From contig NZ_CP102290.1 in assembly GCF_025151995.1 (NCBI RefSeq), forward strand, positions 4,081,840-4,145,839: DNA of 64,000 nucleotides, read 5' to 3'. The translations under genes and the position numbers were made by a program. Positions within the stretch are counted from its first letter, which is position 1. Each line of letters opens with the position of its first letter. The stretch is from Ruminococcus gauvreauii. Its GTDB lineage: Bacteria; Bacillota; Clostridia; Lachnospirales; Lachnospiraceae. Under the pieces are notes generated by a model. That model was not told the DNA's origin. It made no database searches and saw only the letters and a list, made by a program, of their open reading frames with translations. Shown here piece by piece: positions 43,990 through 52,693 of this stretch.

Positions 43990-45491
43990 GCCTGCCCTCC
44001 TATTGCAAAACTCATAATCCTTTCCTGCGTCAGGTCGTCCCCCTGCACCTCCCCGGTGATCCGGCCTTCCGCCATGACCAGTGCCCGGTCACAGACACCG
44101 ATGATCTCCGGGAGCTCAGACGAGATCATGATCACCCCTGCCCCCTGCTGGGCCAGGTCGCACATGATCTTATAGATCTCATACTTCGCACCGACGTCGA
44201 TTCCCCTCGTCGGCTCGTCCATGATGAACACCGTCGGGTTCTGCAGCAGCCATTTCGCGATGACCACCTTCTGCTGGTTCCCTCCGCTCAAAGACCCTGC
44301 GCTCGTCTTGATCGACGGCGCCTTGACGGTCAGCTTTTCGGACATCTGTGCTGCCTCCCTGTCCTCCTGCTTCCGGTTCAGCAAAAATCCCCGGCTGAAA
44401 TGCTTCAGGTTCGCCAGCGCGATATTCTCCCCGATCGAGCGGCACAGCACCAGGCCTTCGCCCTTCCTGTCCTCCGACAGGTAGATGATCCCCGCCCGGA
44501 TCGCATCCGGCACACGGCGGATCTCCACCTTTTTCCCCTTCAGCCAGATCTCTCCCGACTGCAGCTTATCCAGCCCGAAGACCGCCCTCGCCACTTCCGT
44601 ACGCCCTGCCCCTACCAGCCCGGACATCCCAAGGATCTCCCCCGCACGCAGGGTAAACGACACGTTCTCAAACACGCCCTCCCGCGTCAGGTTCTTCACT
44701 TCCAGGATCGTATCGCCGATCTTCGGGTGTTTCGGCGGGTACACGTTCGTCATCTCACGGCCGACCATCTTCGCGATGATCTCATCCGTCGTGATCTCCC
44801 CGACCTTATGGGTCGAGATCGCCTTCCCGTCCCGCAGGATCGTCACCATATCCCCGATCTGCCCGATCTCATCCAGCTTGTGGGAGATATAGATGAAGCT
44901 GATCCCCTGCTTTTTCAGCATCCGGATCTTCTCATGGAGCACCTCCACCTCGCTCTCCGTGATCGAGGAAGTGGGTTCATCCATGATGATGACCTTCGCA
45001 TTTACGGAGATTGCCTTGATGATCTCGATGATCTGCATGTCCGATACCGTCAGGGAACGCATGGTCCGCCTGGCATCGTAGTGGAACCCGAAGTTGTCGA
45101 TCAGCTCCTGCGCCTGGGCATACATCTTTTTCCACTGGATTGTCCCAATCCTTGTCAGCGGTGCACGGCCCAGAAAGATGTTCTCTGCGATCGTCAGGTC
45201 CAGTACCGGGCTTAACTCCTGATGGATGGTCGCCACGCCGATGCTGTTCATATACCTGGGGTTATGCGCCGTGATCTTTTTTCCGTACAGGAACAGGTCG
45301 CCTTTATCTGCCACGTACAGCCCGTTGATGATCTTGATCAGTGTGGATTTCCCGGCTCCGTTCTCGCCCGCGAGCACATGCACCGTGCCCTCCTCGACCG
45401 CGAAGCTGACGTTATCCAGTGCCTTTACCCCAGGAAACGATTTGGAGATGTTCTTTAATTCCAGCACGTTCTTTCCTTTTTCTCTCTCCAT
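43986..45491 (-). CDS. Sugar ABC transporter ATP-binding protein, RbsA/MglA type
   Basis: A 501-residue protein with two nucleotide-binding domains, as in RbsA. The first has GENGAGKSTLIKIINGL (Walker A) and IIMDEPTSSITESEV. The second has GLVGAGRTEVARAVFG in place of a canonical P-loop and LSGGNQQKVVIAKWL with VFIMDEPTRGIDVGAK. It energises uptake of a monosaccharide-like solute. AAAGGAGGAGGG lies before the ATG. G+C is raised (37 of 60 in row 44281), which also creates long shadow frames on the other strand. Confidence 0.93.
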   Translation of the reverse strand: MEREKGKNVLELKNISKSFPGVKALDNVSFAVEEGTVHVLAGENGAGKSTLIKIINGLYVADKGDLFLYGKKITAHNPRYMNSIGVATIHQELSPVLDLTIAENIFLGRAPLTRIGTIQWKKMYAQAQELIDNFGFHYDARRTMRSLTVSDMQIIEIIKAISVNAKVIIMDEPTSSITESEVEVLHEKIRMLKKQGISFIYISHKLDEIGQIGDMVTILRDGKAISTHKVGEITTDEIIAKMVGREMTNVYPPKHPKIGDTILEVKNLTREGVFENVSFTLRAGEILGMSGLVGAGRTEVARAVFGLDKLQSGEIWLKGKKVEIRRVPDAIRAGIIYLSEDRKGEGLVLCRSIGENIALANLKHFSRGFLLNRKQEDREAAQMSEKLTVKAPSIKTSAGSLSGGNQQKVVIAKWLLQNPTVFIMDEPTRGIDVGAKYEIYKIMCDLAQQGAGVIMISSELPEIIGVCDRALVMAEGRITGEVQGDDLTQERIMSFAIGGQA

Positions 45492-45518
45492 TTCCCTCCT
45501 CCTTTACAACTTACATGA

Positions 45519-46802
45519 TCATTCATAGTTCCGTGCAAGATCCATACAGATATTAACCCAGGAAGCTCCGTATTCAATATGTCCGCAGCATGTCTGTGCC
45601 TCCCGAAGTTCCACGATCAGCGGATTTCCTCTGGATACTTCCATGCCGTGGGCAATCATATCGTGTATACGCTTTTCGTCAAAGGTATGGAAAACATCCG
45701 TCGGATTGAGTTTCCAGCTCATCACATATTTCCCTCCGATCTTTTCAGCGGCAATGTCAATGTCTGAAAATGCGCTGACTGCGATCTGCCTGAGGTTCGG
45801 TATATATTTTGCCACTGCATCGTATTTCCTGTTCATGTTTTCACAGCATCCGTATGCATTCATACCGAACAGTGCAGAAAGCCTGTTCTGATAAGGAAGA
45901 ACGAATTCCTCCAGCATGTCCGGTGAAACAGCGGTAAATTCCTGTGCCATACAGTATCCCCATAAGTCCTTCATACGGACGGTACCGTCAAAATCTTCTG
46001 CCGGGAGCAGGTCTGTGCACGCCAGGCCGTTGGAGCCGCAGGCTGTGGCCGTTCCATTTACCATATATTCATTGTTGTTCAGCTTCCAGATTCCAAGCTC
46101 GATACCCTTTTTCAGATATCCGAGGCGTCCCTCGTACAGAATGGACATGGCTTCGTGTGTGAGTTCCGGCTCTTCATACAGATCATACATCACCTGCTCC
46201 AGTCCTCTGAGTTCACACCAGATATCGATCAGACTGTTTCCCCATCCCATGATGGACTGGTGAGTGGATGCAGTAAACGGCTCTCCCTCCACAACATTCA
46301 GGATATCTCCAAAAATTTCCCTGGCGAGTGCGAAGTTCTCCTGTGACTTTTCTTCATCTACTGTAAGTTCGGGAAGCTTCATCTTTTTAATGTCACTGAC
46401 CTCACAGATACATGGATGAAAACAGGCTGCATGGTCCGGTCTGTCATCATACGGACGTACACGATCGTCCGTCCAGTCTGTCACATGGGTATCATAGGGA
46501 ATATATAAAACGTCTGTCAGTACAACATCATCGTCAAAATGCTCTGCACGGTATATTCTCATCCGCAGCTCTTTTTCTAATGTCCTGAATACAGGGTCTT
46601 TCACTCTCAAAGTTTCCTCAGGAACCAGCTCATGCCAGCATTCCGGCGGGAAGATCACCAGCGGTCTTGTCTTTTCCATTTTATTGAGCTTTATCCAGAG
46701 CTCTTTTTTTTCTTTCCATTTCGGATCCTGGGAAATTTCTTTTACCTGAAATGCCAGAGTGCGCAGATGTGCTGCCTCTTCCTTTGATATTCTATTGTGC
46801 AT
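45519..46802 (-). CDS. Uroporphyrinogen decarboxylase-family protein (URO-D/methyltransferase-like)
   Basis: A 427-residue protein of the URO-D/MtaA/methionine-synthase-like TIM-barrel family. These proteins often move methyl groups, but true heme-pathway URO-D has different residues and this one lacks its N-terminal FDYR-type motif. A Cys pair in MNAYGCCENMNRKYDAV and CGHIEYG near the C-terminus could bind zinc. It is the first gene of the ABC transporter operon and diverges from an AraC regulator, so its substrate is probably the transported compound or a derivative. No corrinoid protein gene is adjacent. Confidence 0.8.
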   Translation of the reverse strand: MHNRISKEEAAHLRTLAFQVKEISQDPKWKEKKELWIKLNKMEKTRPLVIFPPECWHELVPEETLRVKDPVFRTLEKELRMRIYRAEHFDDDVVLTDVLYIPYDTHVTDWTDDRVRPYDDRPDHAACFHPCICEVSDIKKMKLPELTVDEEKSQENFALAREIFGDILNVVEGEPFTASTHQSIMGWGNSLIDIWCELRGLEQVMYDLYEEPELTHEAMSILYEGRLGYLKKGIELGIWKLNNNEYMVNGTATACGSNGLACTDLLPAEDFDGTVRMKDLWGYCMAQEFTAVSPDMLEEFVLPYQNRLSALFGMNAYGCCENMNRKYDAVAKYIPNLRQIAVSAFSDIDIAAEKIGGKYVMSWKLNPTDVFHTFDEKRIHDMIAHGMEVSRGNPLIVELREAQTCCGHIEYGASWVNICMDLARNYE

Positions 46803-46932
46803 GATTGTTGCATCCTTTCTTTCACTTAATTATCAACTGTTTCATACTATCTATTATATAAATTATTTCACCTATTCCCATACTCTGGTTTTCGTTAAAC
46901 TTCATCTTGTTTTAGATAAGGCAGGATTTTGG

Positions 46933-46960
46933 TTGAGATTAAATCTCAGCGGGTTATAAT
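46933..46960 (+). promoter_or_regulatory. Promoter of the AraC-type gene with overlapping palindrome
   Basis: TTGAGA (46933-46938) and a perfect TATAAT (46955-46960) are separated by 16 bases. Overlapping the -35 box is a 15-bp palindrome, TGAGATT-A-AATCTCA (46934-46948), a good candidate operator for autoregulation or control by another factor. The divergent URO-D gene has TATAAT at 46858-46853 on the minus strand with no clear -35. Confidence 0.65.
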
Positions 46961-46992
46961 GACAGTAACACCTGAAGAAAGAAGGGATATGC

Positions 46993-47844
46993 GTGAAATC
47001 AGTATTTGAAAACCTGACCGCCGGCGTCTATAAAAAGTCTGTAGAACATGCATTTCTTCCTCCGAAGCTCGCGGAAGAATTGCTGTTCTATCCTACCTGG
47101 ACAGGACATTATTACTGTTCAGAAAATTACTATATAAGAAGAGAAACCTATCCCACTCTTCTGCTGATGTATGTAGTAAAGGGGATGTTCCATGTGGAAT
47201 TCAGAGATAAGATTTTCGATGCAGGTCCGGGAGAAGTCATTTTGATCGACTGCCGGGAGCCCCATTATTACAGAGCCTACGAGGGACTGGAGTTTTATTT
47301 CTATGGATTTGAGGGCTCCAACTCCAGAGAAATCTGCCACTACATACTGAGCACCAAGGGCCCCAGAATCAGTTCAAAAAATAACCATCTGATTGGTAAT
47401 CTTTTAAAAAATACTTTAGATTTTTATGAGAAAAATGATACAGAAAACATCATCGATGCCTCACTGAGAGTCTACAAATTTCTGACGCTTCTGCTTCAGA
47501 CCAGAGAAATGTATCAGGGTGTCAGGAACAAGCCGATCGACCAGAGCCTGATGTATATTCAGGAAAATATTGACAAGCATATCACGATGGAGCAGCTCGC
47601 CAGGATCGTGGGATTGAGTCCGGCATATTTTTCCAGTATTTTCAAACAGGAAACAGGTTATTCTCCTCGTGAATACATCACCAATGCCAGGATGAATAAA
47701 GCCAAGCTGCTGCTCGTCCAGACACATAAAAGCATCACGGAGATCGCCTTTGAAGTGGGCTACGCCAATAATGCCAGCTTTACCAATATTTTTACAGACA
47801 AAATCGGGTGTTCACCCAAGACGTTTCGCAAGCTGATGCGATAG
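46993..47844 (+). CDS. AraC-family transcriptional regulator (cupin plus HTH)
   Basis: A 283-residue regulator with an N-terminal cupin-like sensor (about residues 30-115, LLMYVVKGMFHVEFRDKIF, IDCREPHYYRAYEGLEFYFYG) and a C-terminal double helix-turn-helix (about 185-283, MEQLARIVGLSPAYFSSIFKQETGYSPREYI). It starts with GTG after a GAAGGGA site. Divergent from the URO-D/ABC operon, it is the obvious candidate regulator of that operon, probably as an activator responding to the transported solute. Confidence 0.9.
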   Translation: MKSVFENLTAGVYKKSVEHAFLPPKLAEELLFYPTWTGHYYCSENYYIRRETYPTLLLMYVVKGMFHVEFRDKIFDAGPGEVILIDCREPHYYRAYEGLEFYFYGFEGSNSREICHYILSTKGPRISSKNNHLIGNLLKNTLDFYEKNDTENIIDASLRVYKFLTLLLQTREMYQGVRNKPIDQSLMYIQENIDKHITMEQLARIVGLSPAYFSSIFKQETGYSPREYITNARMNKAKLLLVQTHKSITEIAFEVGYANNASFTNIFTDKIGCSPKTFRKLMR

Positions 47845-47871
47845 AGCGACCGTATCCATACGTCCATCAAA

Positions 47872-47916
47872 AGAAGAAAGATGCACATAGTTCATTACCG
47901 TGTGCATCTTTCTTCT
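47872..47916. terminator. Bidirectional terminator
   Basis: A perfect 16-bp stem, AGAAGAAAGATGCACA (47872-47887) with TGTGCATCTTTCTTCT (47901-47916), followed by TAAAATTT. It separates the plus-strand AraC gene from the minus-strand tautomerase gene and can serve both. Confidence 0.85.
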
Positions 47917-47932
47917 TAAAATTTATTCATTT

Positions 47933-48277
47933 TTAAAAATTCTTCCCATTCCAGCCCCACTGAATAAAGCTCTCATAATTCACATACACTCTGTTCCGGG
48001 GAATCTGCAGCTCTTCTTCCAGCATACCGCAGATATCCTTGGTCAGCATAAGGCTGTATTCATCAGACAGGCTGCCGAAGACTTCCACTTTCACATACGC
48101 GGTGGGACCATCCTGATTCCCTCCGAAATATAAACGGCAGTTATCCTCCAGTTCAATCATCAGAAATTCTTCGGATTTCCCCGGGATCTGCGTGATGATC
48201 TGTCCGAGCCGGTTTTTCACACTCTCTTCCTGTTCTTCTGTTACGGAAACGGATACATTTGTTTTTATGTATGGCAT
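47933..48277 (-). CDS. MIF-family tautomerase-like protein
   Basis: A 114-residue member of the macrophage migration inhibitory factor/tautomerase superfamily. After Met removal the N-terminal Pro of MPYIKTNVSVSV would be the catalytic base. YVKVEVFGSLSDE and IPRNRVYVNYESFIQWGWNG match the family core and tail. The reaction in bacteria is unproven. AGGAGGAAAG precedes the ATG. It lies alone between two terminator-like gaps. Confidence 0.9.
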   Translation of the reverse strand: MPYIKTNVSVSVTEEQEESVKNRLGQIITQIPGKSEEFLMIELEDNCRLYFGGNQDGPTAYVKVEVFGSLSDEYSLMLTKDICGMLEEELQIPRNRVYVNYESFIQWGWNGKNF

Positions 48278-48329
48278 GTGACTTTCCTCCTGAGTTTTCT
48301 TTCTATCTTAACCTTAAGTGTAGTAAATT

Positions 48330-49349
48330 TCAATGGGTAATGTGCAGGAAAATCACTGTCATCGCGTAACTGATCAGGCCGCACCCAGGAAACGTAAAGA
48401 TCCATGCCAGCATCATTTCGCAAAGCACATGAAAATTGATATCCCGGATGCTTTTTACGGCCCCTGCCCCCATGATCGCACAGGTCTTCGTATGGGTAGT
48501 GGAAACCGGGATCCCGGAGACGGTGGAAAACAGCAGGCAGAACGCTCCCGCCAGGTCCGCAGAAAATCCCTGGTAGCGTTCCAGCTTTACGAGATCCGCT
48601 CCCACTGCCTGTATGATCTTTTTGCCTCCGACACTGGTGCCGAGCGCCATGACCGCGCTGCACACCAGCATCATCCAGACAGGGATTACCGCACCAGTGA
48701 CACTGTTTTGTCCACTGTAGAACGCAAATCCCAGAAACAGCACACCGATAAATTTTTGTCCATCCTGGGCACCGTGCATGAAGCTCATAGATGCCGCGCC
48801 AAAAATCTGGGCATTTCGGAAAAATGCGTTCGTTTTATCGTAATCCAGATCCCGGCAGAGGAACATGATCAGCCGGCAGATCAGCCACCCGGCTGCAAAT
48901 CCGCACACAAGGCTGAGTGCCAGGCCATAGAACACTTTGATCCACTCTGTCATATTGATGCCGCCGATTCCGTGCTGTATCGCAATCGCCGCACCTGACA
49001 GTCCTGCGATCAGACTGTGGCTTTCACTGGTTGGAATGCCAAGAGAAGAAGCCGCCGCGCTGTACACAACGATGGAGAACAGCGACGCACACAGGGCGAT
49101 CAGTGCGTATCGGGTATCGGTTCCAAAATCCACCATGTTGCTTATGGTAGCCGCGACAGAGCTGTTAATTTTTGTCATGACAAGAACTCCGAGAAAATTA
49201 AAAACCGCACTCATCCAGATCGCGGTGCGTTCGCTCAAACACCCTGTCGTAATACACGTAGCAATCGCATTAGGGGCATCCGTCCACCCGTTGACGAAGA
49301 TGACGCCAAGTGTCAGCAGAACCGTGAGCAGCAAAATGGGATTTGGCAT
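48330..49349 (-). CDS. Inorganic phosphate transporter, PiT family
   Basis: A 339-residue membrane protein of the PiT family, taking up phosphate or metal-phosphate by ion symport. The two inverted-repeat signatures are present: NGWTDAPNAIATCI near residue 20 and PVSTTHTKTCAIMGAGAVKS near the C-terminus. About nine or ten hydrophobic helices are seen. AAAGGAGATTT precedes the ATG. No phoU-like gene adjoins it; a second phosphate transporter of another family is encoded at 54110-55750. Confidence 0.93.
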   Translation of the reverse strand: MPNPILLLTVLLTLGVIFVNGWTDAPNAIATCITTGCLSERTAIWMSAVFNFLGVLVMTKINSSVAATISNMVDFGTDTRYALIALCASLFSIVVYSAAASSLGIPTSESHSLIAGLSGAAIAIQHGIGGINMTEWIKVFYGLALSLVCGFAAGWLICRLIMFLCRDLDYDKTNAFFRNAQIFGAASMSFMHGAQDGQKFIGVLFLGFAFYSGQNSVTGAVIPVWMMLVCSAVMALGTSVGGKKIIQAVGADLVKLERYQGFSADLAGAFCLLFSTVSGIPVSTTHTKTCAIMGAGAVKSIRDINFHVLCEMMLAWIFTFPGCGLISYAMTVIFLHITH

Positions 49350-49446
49350 ACAAAAATCTCCTTTACATTTCCATCCTTATATATATGGTGAAATGTAAAG
49401 AAGATTCCTGATGACCACATTTTGTGACCGCATGTGATATCTGTTG

Positions 49447-49830
49447 CTACACAGTTATTTCAATACGGGTGCCTTCCTCCTCCAAAATACAGCTCTCGTA
49501 ATACCCATCTCCTGTTGTCCTTGGTCCGCTGATGACAGTAAAACCATCCTTCCTCAGCTGTTTTGTTAACCGGTCAACATTTTTTTCAGATCCAACACTA
49601 AAAGCTATGTGATCATACCCGGTCTGTTGTTTCTTGCCATCATGTTCTGAAATTTCCGGATTATGCATGATCTCAAGCCTGGCGCCATCTCCAAATGATA
49701 AAAAGTATGAGGTGAATCCTGTCTTTGCATTGTGATACCTGCTCCCTGATTCGCCCTGAAAATATGTTTCAAAAAATAATTTTGCGCGTTCCAGATCTTT
49801 TACATACAACGCGGCGTGATGAATGACCAT
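49447..49830 (-). CDS. VOC-family (glyoxalase/bleomycin resistance-like) protein
   Basis: A 127-residue vicinal-oxygen-chelate protein with two beta-alpha-beta modules. It opens HHAALYVKDLERAKLFFETYF, has YDHIAFSVGSEKNVDRL in the second module, and ends CILEEEGTRIEI. The His and Glu residues at module ends fit a metal site. The substrate is unknown. An AGGAAGAGG site precedes the ATG. The 172 bases upstream (49831-50002) hold nothing else that I recognise. Confidence 0.88.
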   Translation of the reverse strand: MVIHHAALYVKDLERAKLFFETYFQGESGSRYHNAKTGFTSYFLSFGDGARLEIMHNPEISEHDGKKQQTGYDHIAFSVGSEKNVDRLTKQLRKDGFTVISGPRTTGDGYYESCILEEEGTRIEITV

Positions 49831-50002
49831 ATCGATATTCCTCTTCCTTTACTTGTGTGCTTTCCATTGACAGGCTGTAATCTTAATCTGCAGGTCTGTA
49901 TCTGTGCTGTATTCTATCCAGTAATCACTTTCTCTTCGGCTTAAATCATGAGTTGATTATATCCTGAGCTTTTATCAGATTCCTTAAGAAAAGCGCCCAA
50001 TA

Positions 50003-50914
50003 CTATAATGAAAACGACTCATTGGATTGTTTTTTTCTATATTCTCTGGGCGAACAGCTATAAAAGCGCCGAAACATTTTGGCAAAATTACTTGGACTGT
50101 CAAACCCGCAGTGTACTGCAATTTCCGAAATGCTGGCAGAGGGATGTTGTATAAGTAATGCTGCACCCTGCACAATTCTATATTTTAATAAATACTGCAT
50201 AGGCGGAAGCTGTATTGTCCGCCGAAAGCATCGTAAACACTCTCGTTCTCCTATATCAGCTGTTCTGGAAATATCAGATAATGTTAACTGTTCGGCAAAG
50301 TGTTCATGAATGTAATTCAGCATTGTTTGAATGCGCTGATTGTCCTGATTGAGAGCAATATCACAGTTTGCGATCTCCTGCTCAAATTGACGATACAGGA
50401 ATAAACATATTCTGGAGAGCTTTTCTCTCACAACGAATTCGAAACCGGGCATGTCCTCCGCCAGAGATGCAAAAGCAGTCATAAACTGGTCCTTGATATC
50501 CTGTTTTCCGTCTGAATTAACAAAACACATATCGAACGAAGTACAAGATATCAGCGGATGCATATATTTTTTCGAAAATACTGAATCGTTGCTTCCGGTA
50601 ATTAATGATTGACTGAAAACCAAGGAATGTAACTGGCAGCAGTCATCCGTCGCCGCATAATGAAGGATATTGGAATTGATCGCAATACAATCGCCCTTTT
50701 TTAATAGAAATGATTTGGCGGGTATCTGCAGTTTGATTGTTCCGTCTCTCACGTATATTATTTCGATTTCTTTATGCCAATGCCAGGGAATCGCATCTTC
50801 CGGCTTATCTGTATGTAAGGATGCGTATCCGGCACAGGGAAAATCATATGTTCCATGTGGCTGAAGCTCCCTGGATACACGGTTCAAATTCAGCCCGCAT
50901 TTTTGTAATCCCAT
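50003..50914 (-). CDS. AraC-family transcriptional regulator
   Basis: A 303-residue regulator with an N-terminal cupin domain (PWHWHKEIEIIYVRDGTIKL, then KGDCIAINSNILHYA) and a C-terminal AraC HTH (about 205-300, LSDISRTADIGERECLRCFRR... SEIAVHCGFDSPSNFAKMFRRFY). AGGAGTGATATT precedes the ATG. It stands alone between the VOC gene and a DUF2000 gene; neither is an evident target. Confidence 0.9.
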   Translation of the reverse strand: MGLQKCGLNLNRVSRELQPHGTYDFPCAGYASLHTDKPEDAIPWHWHKEIEIIYVRDGTIKLQIPAKSFLLKKGDCIAINSNILHYAATDDCCQLHSLVFSQSLITGSNDSVFSKKYMHPLISCTSFDMCFVNSDGKQDIKDQFMTAFASLAEDMPGFEFVVREKLSRICLFLYRQFEQEIANCDIALNQDNQRIQTMLNYIHEHFAEQLTLSDISRTADIGERECLRCFRRTIQLPPMQYLLKYRIVQGAALLIQHPSASISEIAVHCGFDSPSNFAKMFRRFYSCSPREYRKKQSNESFSL

Positions 50915-51011
50915 AATATCACTCCTGACTTAGTCGTTTAGATTATATTATACGTCTGAAATCATATTGTATCAATGTTAATATGGCGGTATTGTTATCA
51001 TAAAATAAGAA

Positions 51012-51042
51012 AAGCATCAGGAACTCTTGCTCCATGACGCTT
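51012..51042 (-). terminator. Terminator-like hairpin after the DUF2000 gene
   Basis: On the minus strand AAGCGTCATGGA and TCCTGATGCTT form an imperfect stem with a loop of about seven bases, followed by TTTCTT. It lies about 50 bases after the DUF2000 stop. Confidence 0.55.
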
Positions 51043-51093
51043 ATCTAATACAAAATCTTAGAAATTTTTTTCTGTTTACAGCTATTTGTGCCT

Positions 51094-51516
51094 TCAGCGC
51101 AGCAGCGGCATACTGCCGGTCAGTTTATTGACTTTTTTCTTCGGACCGCAGATCGCAACCCCCATATATTGAAGATCAGCCCCTTCAGCCTGCTGCATTT
51201 TATTCGTAAATTCATCATATGTCTTACAGCCCTGTGCCAGCCCTGAAAAGTCCACAGCCAGCAGATCAGAAAAATCTTCTGTATACAGCTTCTTCCTGAT
51301 TTCTTTAATGGAAACCGGGTTTCCCTTCAGTATCGGAACTGGAAACTCGATAATTCCCAGATGAAGGTTGCCTGTCTTATCCGCAACATCACTGCCAACC
51401 ACTTCCGGCATTTTCTTTCCCATCGTAATTCCCAGAATTGCCGCTGTGTTCGCAATCAGACCGGAGGGCAGATTTTCGTCAATCACCATCACACATTTGT
51501 CATCTTTCACATCCAT
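51094..51516 (-). CDS. DUF2000 family protein
   Basis: A 140-residue protein of the DUF2000 family, related in fold to peptidyl-tRNA hydrolase 2-like proteins. Family blocks are CVMVIDENLPSGLIANTAAILGITMG, VADKTGNLHLGIIEFPVPIL and LQYMGVAICGPKKKVNKLTG. Function is unknown. AGGAGAG precedes the ATG. Confidence 0.85.
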   Translation of the reverse strand: MDVKDDKCVMVIDENLPSGLIANTAAILGITMGKKMPEVVGSDVADKTGNLHLGIIEFPVPILKGNPVSIKEIRKKLYTEDFSDLLAVDFSGLAQGCKTYDEFTNKMQQAEGADLQYMGVAICGPKKKVNKLTGSMPLLR

Positions 51517-51629
51517 ATTTTTCTCTCCTTACCTGCTTTCATGAGTTGTCTTTGGCTTATCCCTCATTTTAACAGTCGATCACCGGAATTTCTTGAAAGA
51601 TGTGATACTATTCGAGATAAATTTACTGA

Positions 51630-52091
51630 TTATGCGCTCCAGCGCTTTAATGTTGGCAAAAACTGCATGAGCTGCATTCTGGCCTCCTGTTTTGTCAGCT
51701 GCAATCCCGCCGATTTGTTCCACTCATCCAGATGCTGCAGGTTATGTTCAATCAACTCTTCCATCGTGATATTCTGGGTAAACGCACCCTGCTGATAGCA
51801 GAATACGCAGTATTCTTCGGATTTGCTGCCATCCTTCTCTGTCCCTTTATCACCGTCGTGTTCCAGGTTCATGCCGCAGCTCTGGCAGAGTCCGGCCGGA
51901 TATCCCAACAGATAATCCGCCGACACATGAAACGTTTCCGCAATCAATTTCAGCGTATCTGTACTGGGAACGGTATCTCCGTTCTCCCACCTGGATACAG
52001 CCTGTCTTGTGACAAACAGCATGTCTGCAAATTCATCCTGTGATAATTTCAGACTTTTGCGCAGTTCCAGTATAATATCCTTAAAATCCAT
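51630..52091 (-). CDS. XRE-family regulator with zinc-ribbon domain
   Basis: A 153-residue protein. Residues 1-65 are a Cro/CI-type helix-turn-helix (LSQDEFADMLFVTRQAVSRWENG). Residues about 68-105 carry four cysteines (LCQSCGMNLEHD and EYCVFCYQQG) as a putative zinc ribbon, followed by a helical tail seen in this family. AAGGAGGTATTT precedes the ATG. It resembles small clostridial regulators whose targets are unknown; its own gene is the likely one. Confidence 0.88.
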   Translation of the reverse strand: MDFKDIILELRKSLKLSQDEFADMLFVTRQAVSRWENGDTVPSTDTLKLIAETFHVSADYLLGYPAGLCQSCGMNLEHDGDKGTEKDGSKSEEYCVFCYQQGAFTQNITMEELIEHNLQHLDEWNKSAGLQLTKQEARMQLMQFLPTLKRWSA

Positions 52092-52159
52092 TTTAAATAC
52101 CTCCTTTTTAAAAGTTTAACATCTGACCGGGCAGCCGGACAAGCAACTGGCTGTTGCTG

Positions 52160-52540
52160 TCAACCCGCTCGTTCAAACCCCAGATAACGTGTCCCCTGAA
52201 ATGTCAGTTTCCCGTGATCACCTTCTGCAAGCAGGCCGTATTCGCGTCCGGTTACATGAAACTCCATACGGTCCCTGCTGTCACCCACCTGGAATGTCAC
52301 ATAATACGTAGTGTCAGTGATCATCGTATATCCATGTGCACCGGAACTATCCCCCCCATTTGCCTGCTGATGATGTGTGGTATCGGTGCGTTTGGACACG
52401 ATCACAGCTTCAACGGTGAGCTGCGGAGAATTGTTATTCTGATGCCACTCGCTGACACTCTTAACCACTATGAAGATGATGACACCTGCCACCACCACGA
52501 AAACCAGGCTGAACATCATTTCAAAACCTCCCATAAACAT
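52160..52540 (-). CDS. DUF2500 family membrane protein
   Basis: A 126-residue protein with one N-terminal transmembrane helix (MMFSLVFVVVAGVIIFIVV) and an extracytoplasmic beta-rich domain (VEAVIVSKRTDT... YYVTFQVGDSRDRMEFHVTGREYGLLAEGDHG), matching DUF2500. The start at 52540 has GGAGGAGGC before it, while an upstream in-frame ATG at 52576 has none. Function is unknown. Confidence 0.88.
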   Translation of the reverse strand: MFMGGFEMMFSLVFVVVAGVIIFIVVKSVSEWHQNNNSPQLTVEAVIVSKRTDTTHHQQANGGDSSGAHGYTMITDTTYYVTFQVGDSRDRMEFHVTGREYGLLAEGDHGKLTFQGTRYLGFERAG

Positions 52541-52638
52541 GTAAATGCCTCCTCCCCTGCCGGTCTCTGGCTTCAATTGATGTTTCCATCATAAGAGATA
52601 ATCAAATTCCATGCAATACTTTTCTTTAAATAAACAAC

Positions 52639-52666
52639 GCACCTGCAGTTTCATAACCGCAGGTGC
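52639..52666 (-). terminator. Hairpin after the PNPOx-family gene
   Basis: GCACCTGC (52639-52646) pairs with GCAGGTGC (52659-52666). On the minus strand it is followed by GTTGTTTATTT. It lies 27 bases after the stop of the PNPOx-family gene. Confidence 0.65.
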
Positions 52667-52693
52667 GCTGTGCCGTCGTCTCAGTCTTTTGTA

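Noticed and set aside
44400..45215. A 271-codon plus-strand frame antisense to the sugar ABC ATPase
   Set aside because: The long frame follows from the high third-position G+C of the ATPase gene. It has no ribosome-binding site, and its composition is dominated by Asp, Arg and Leu.
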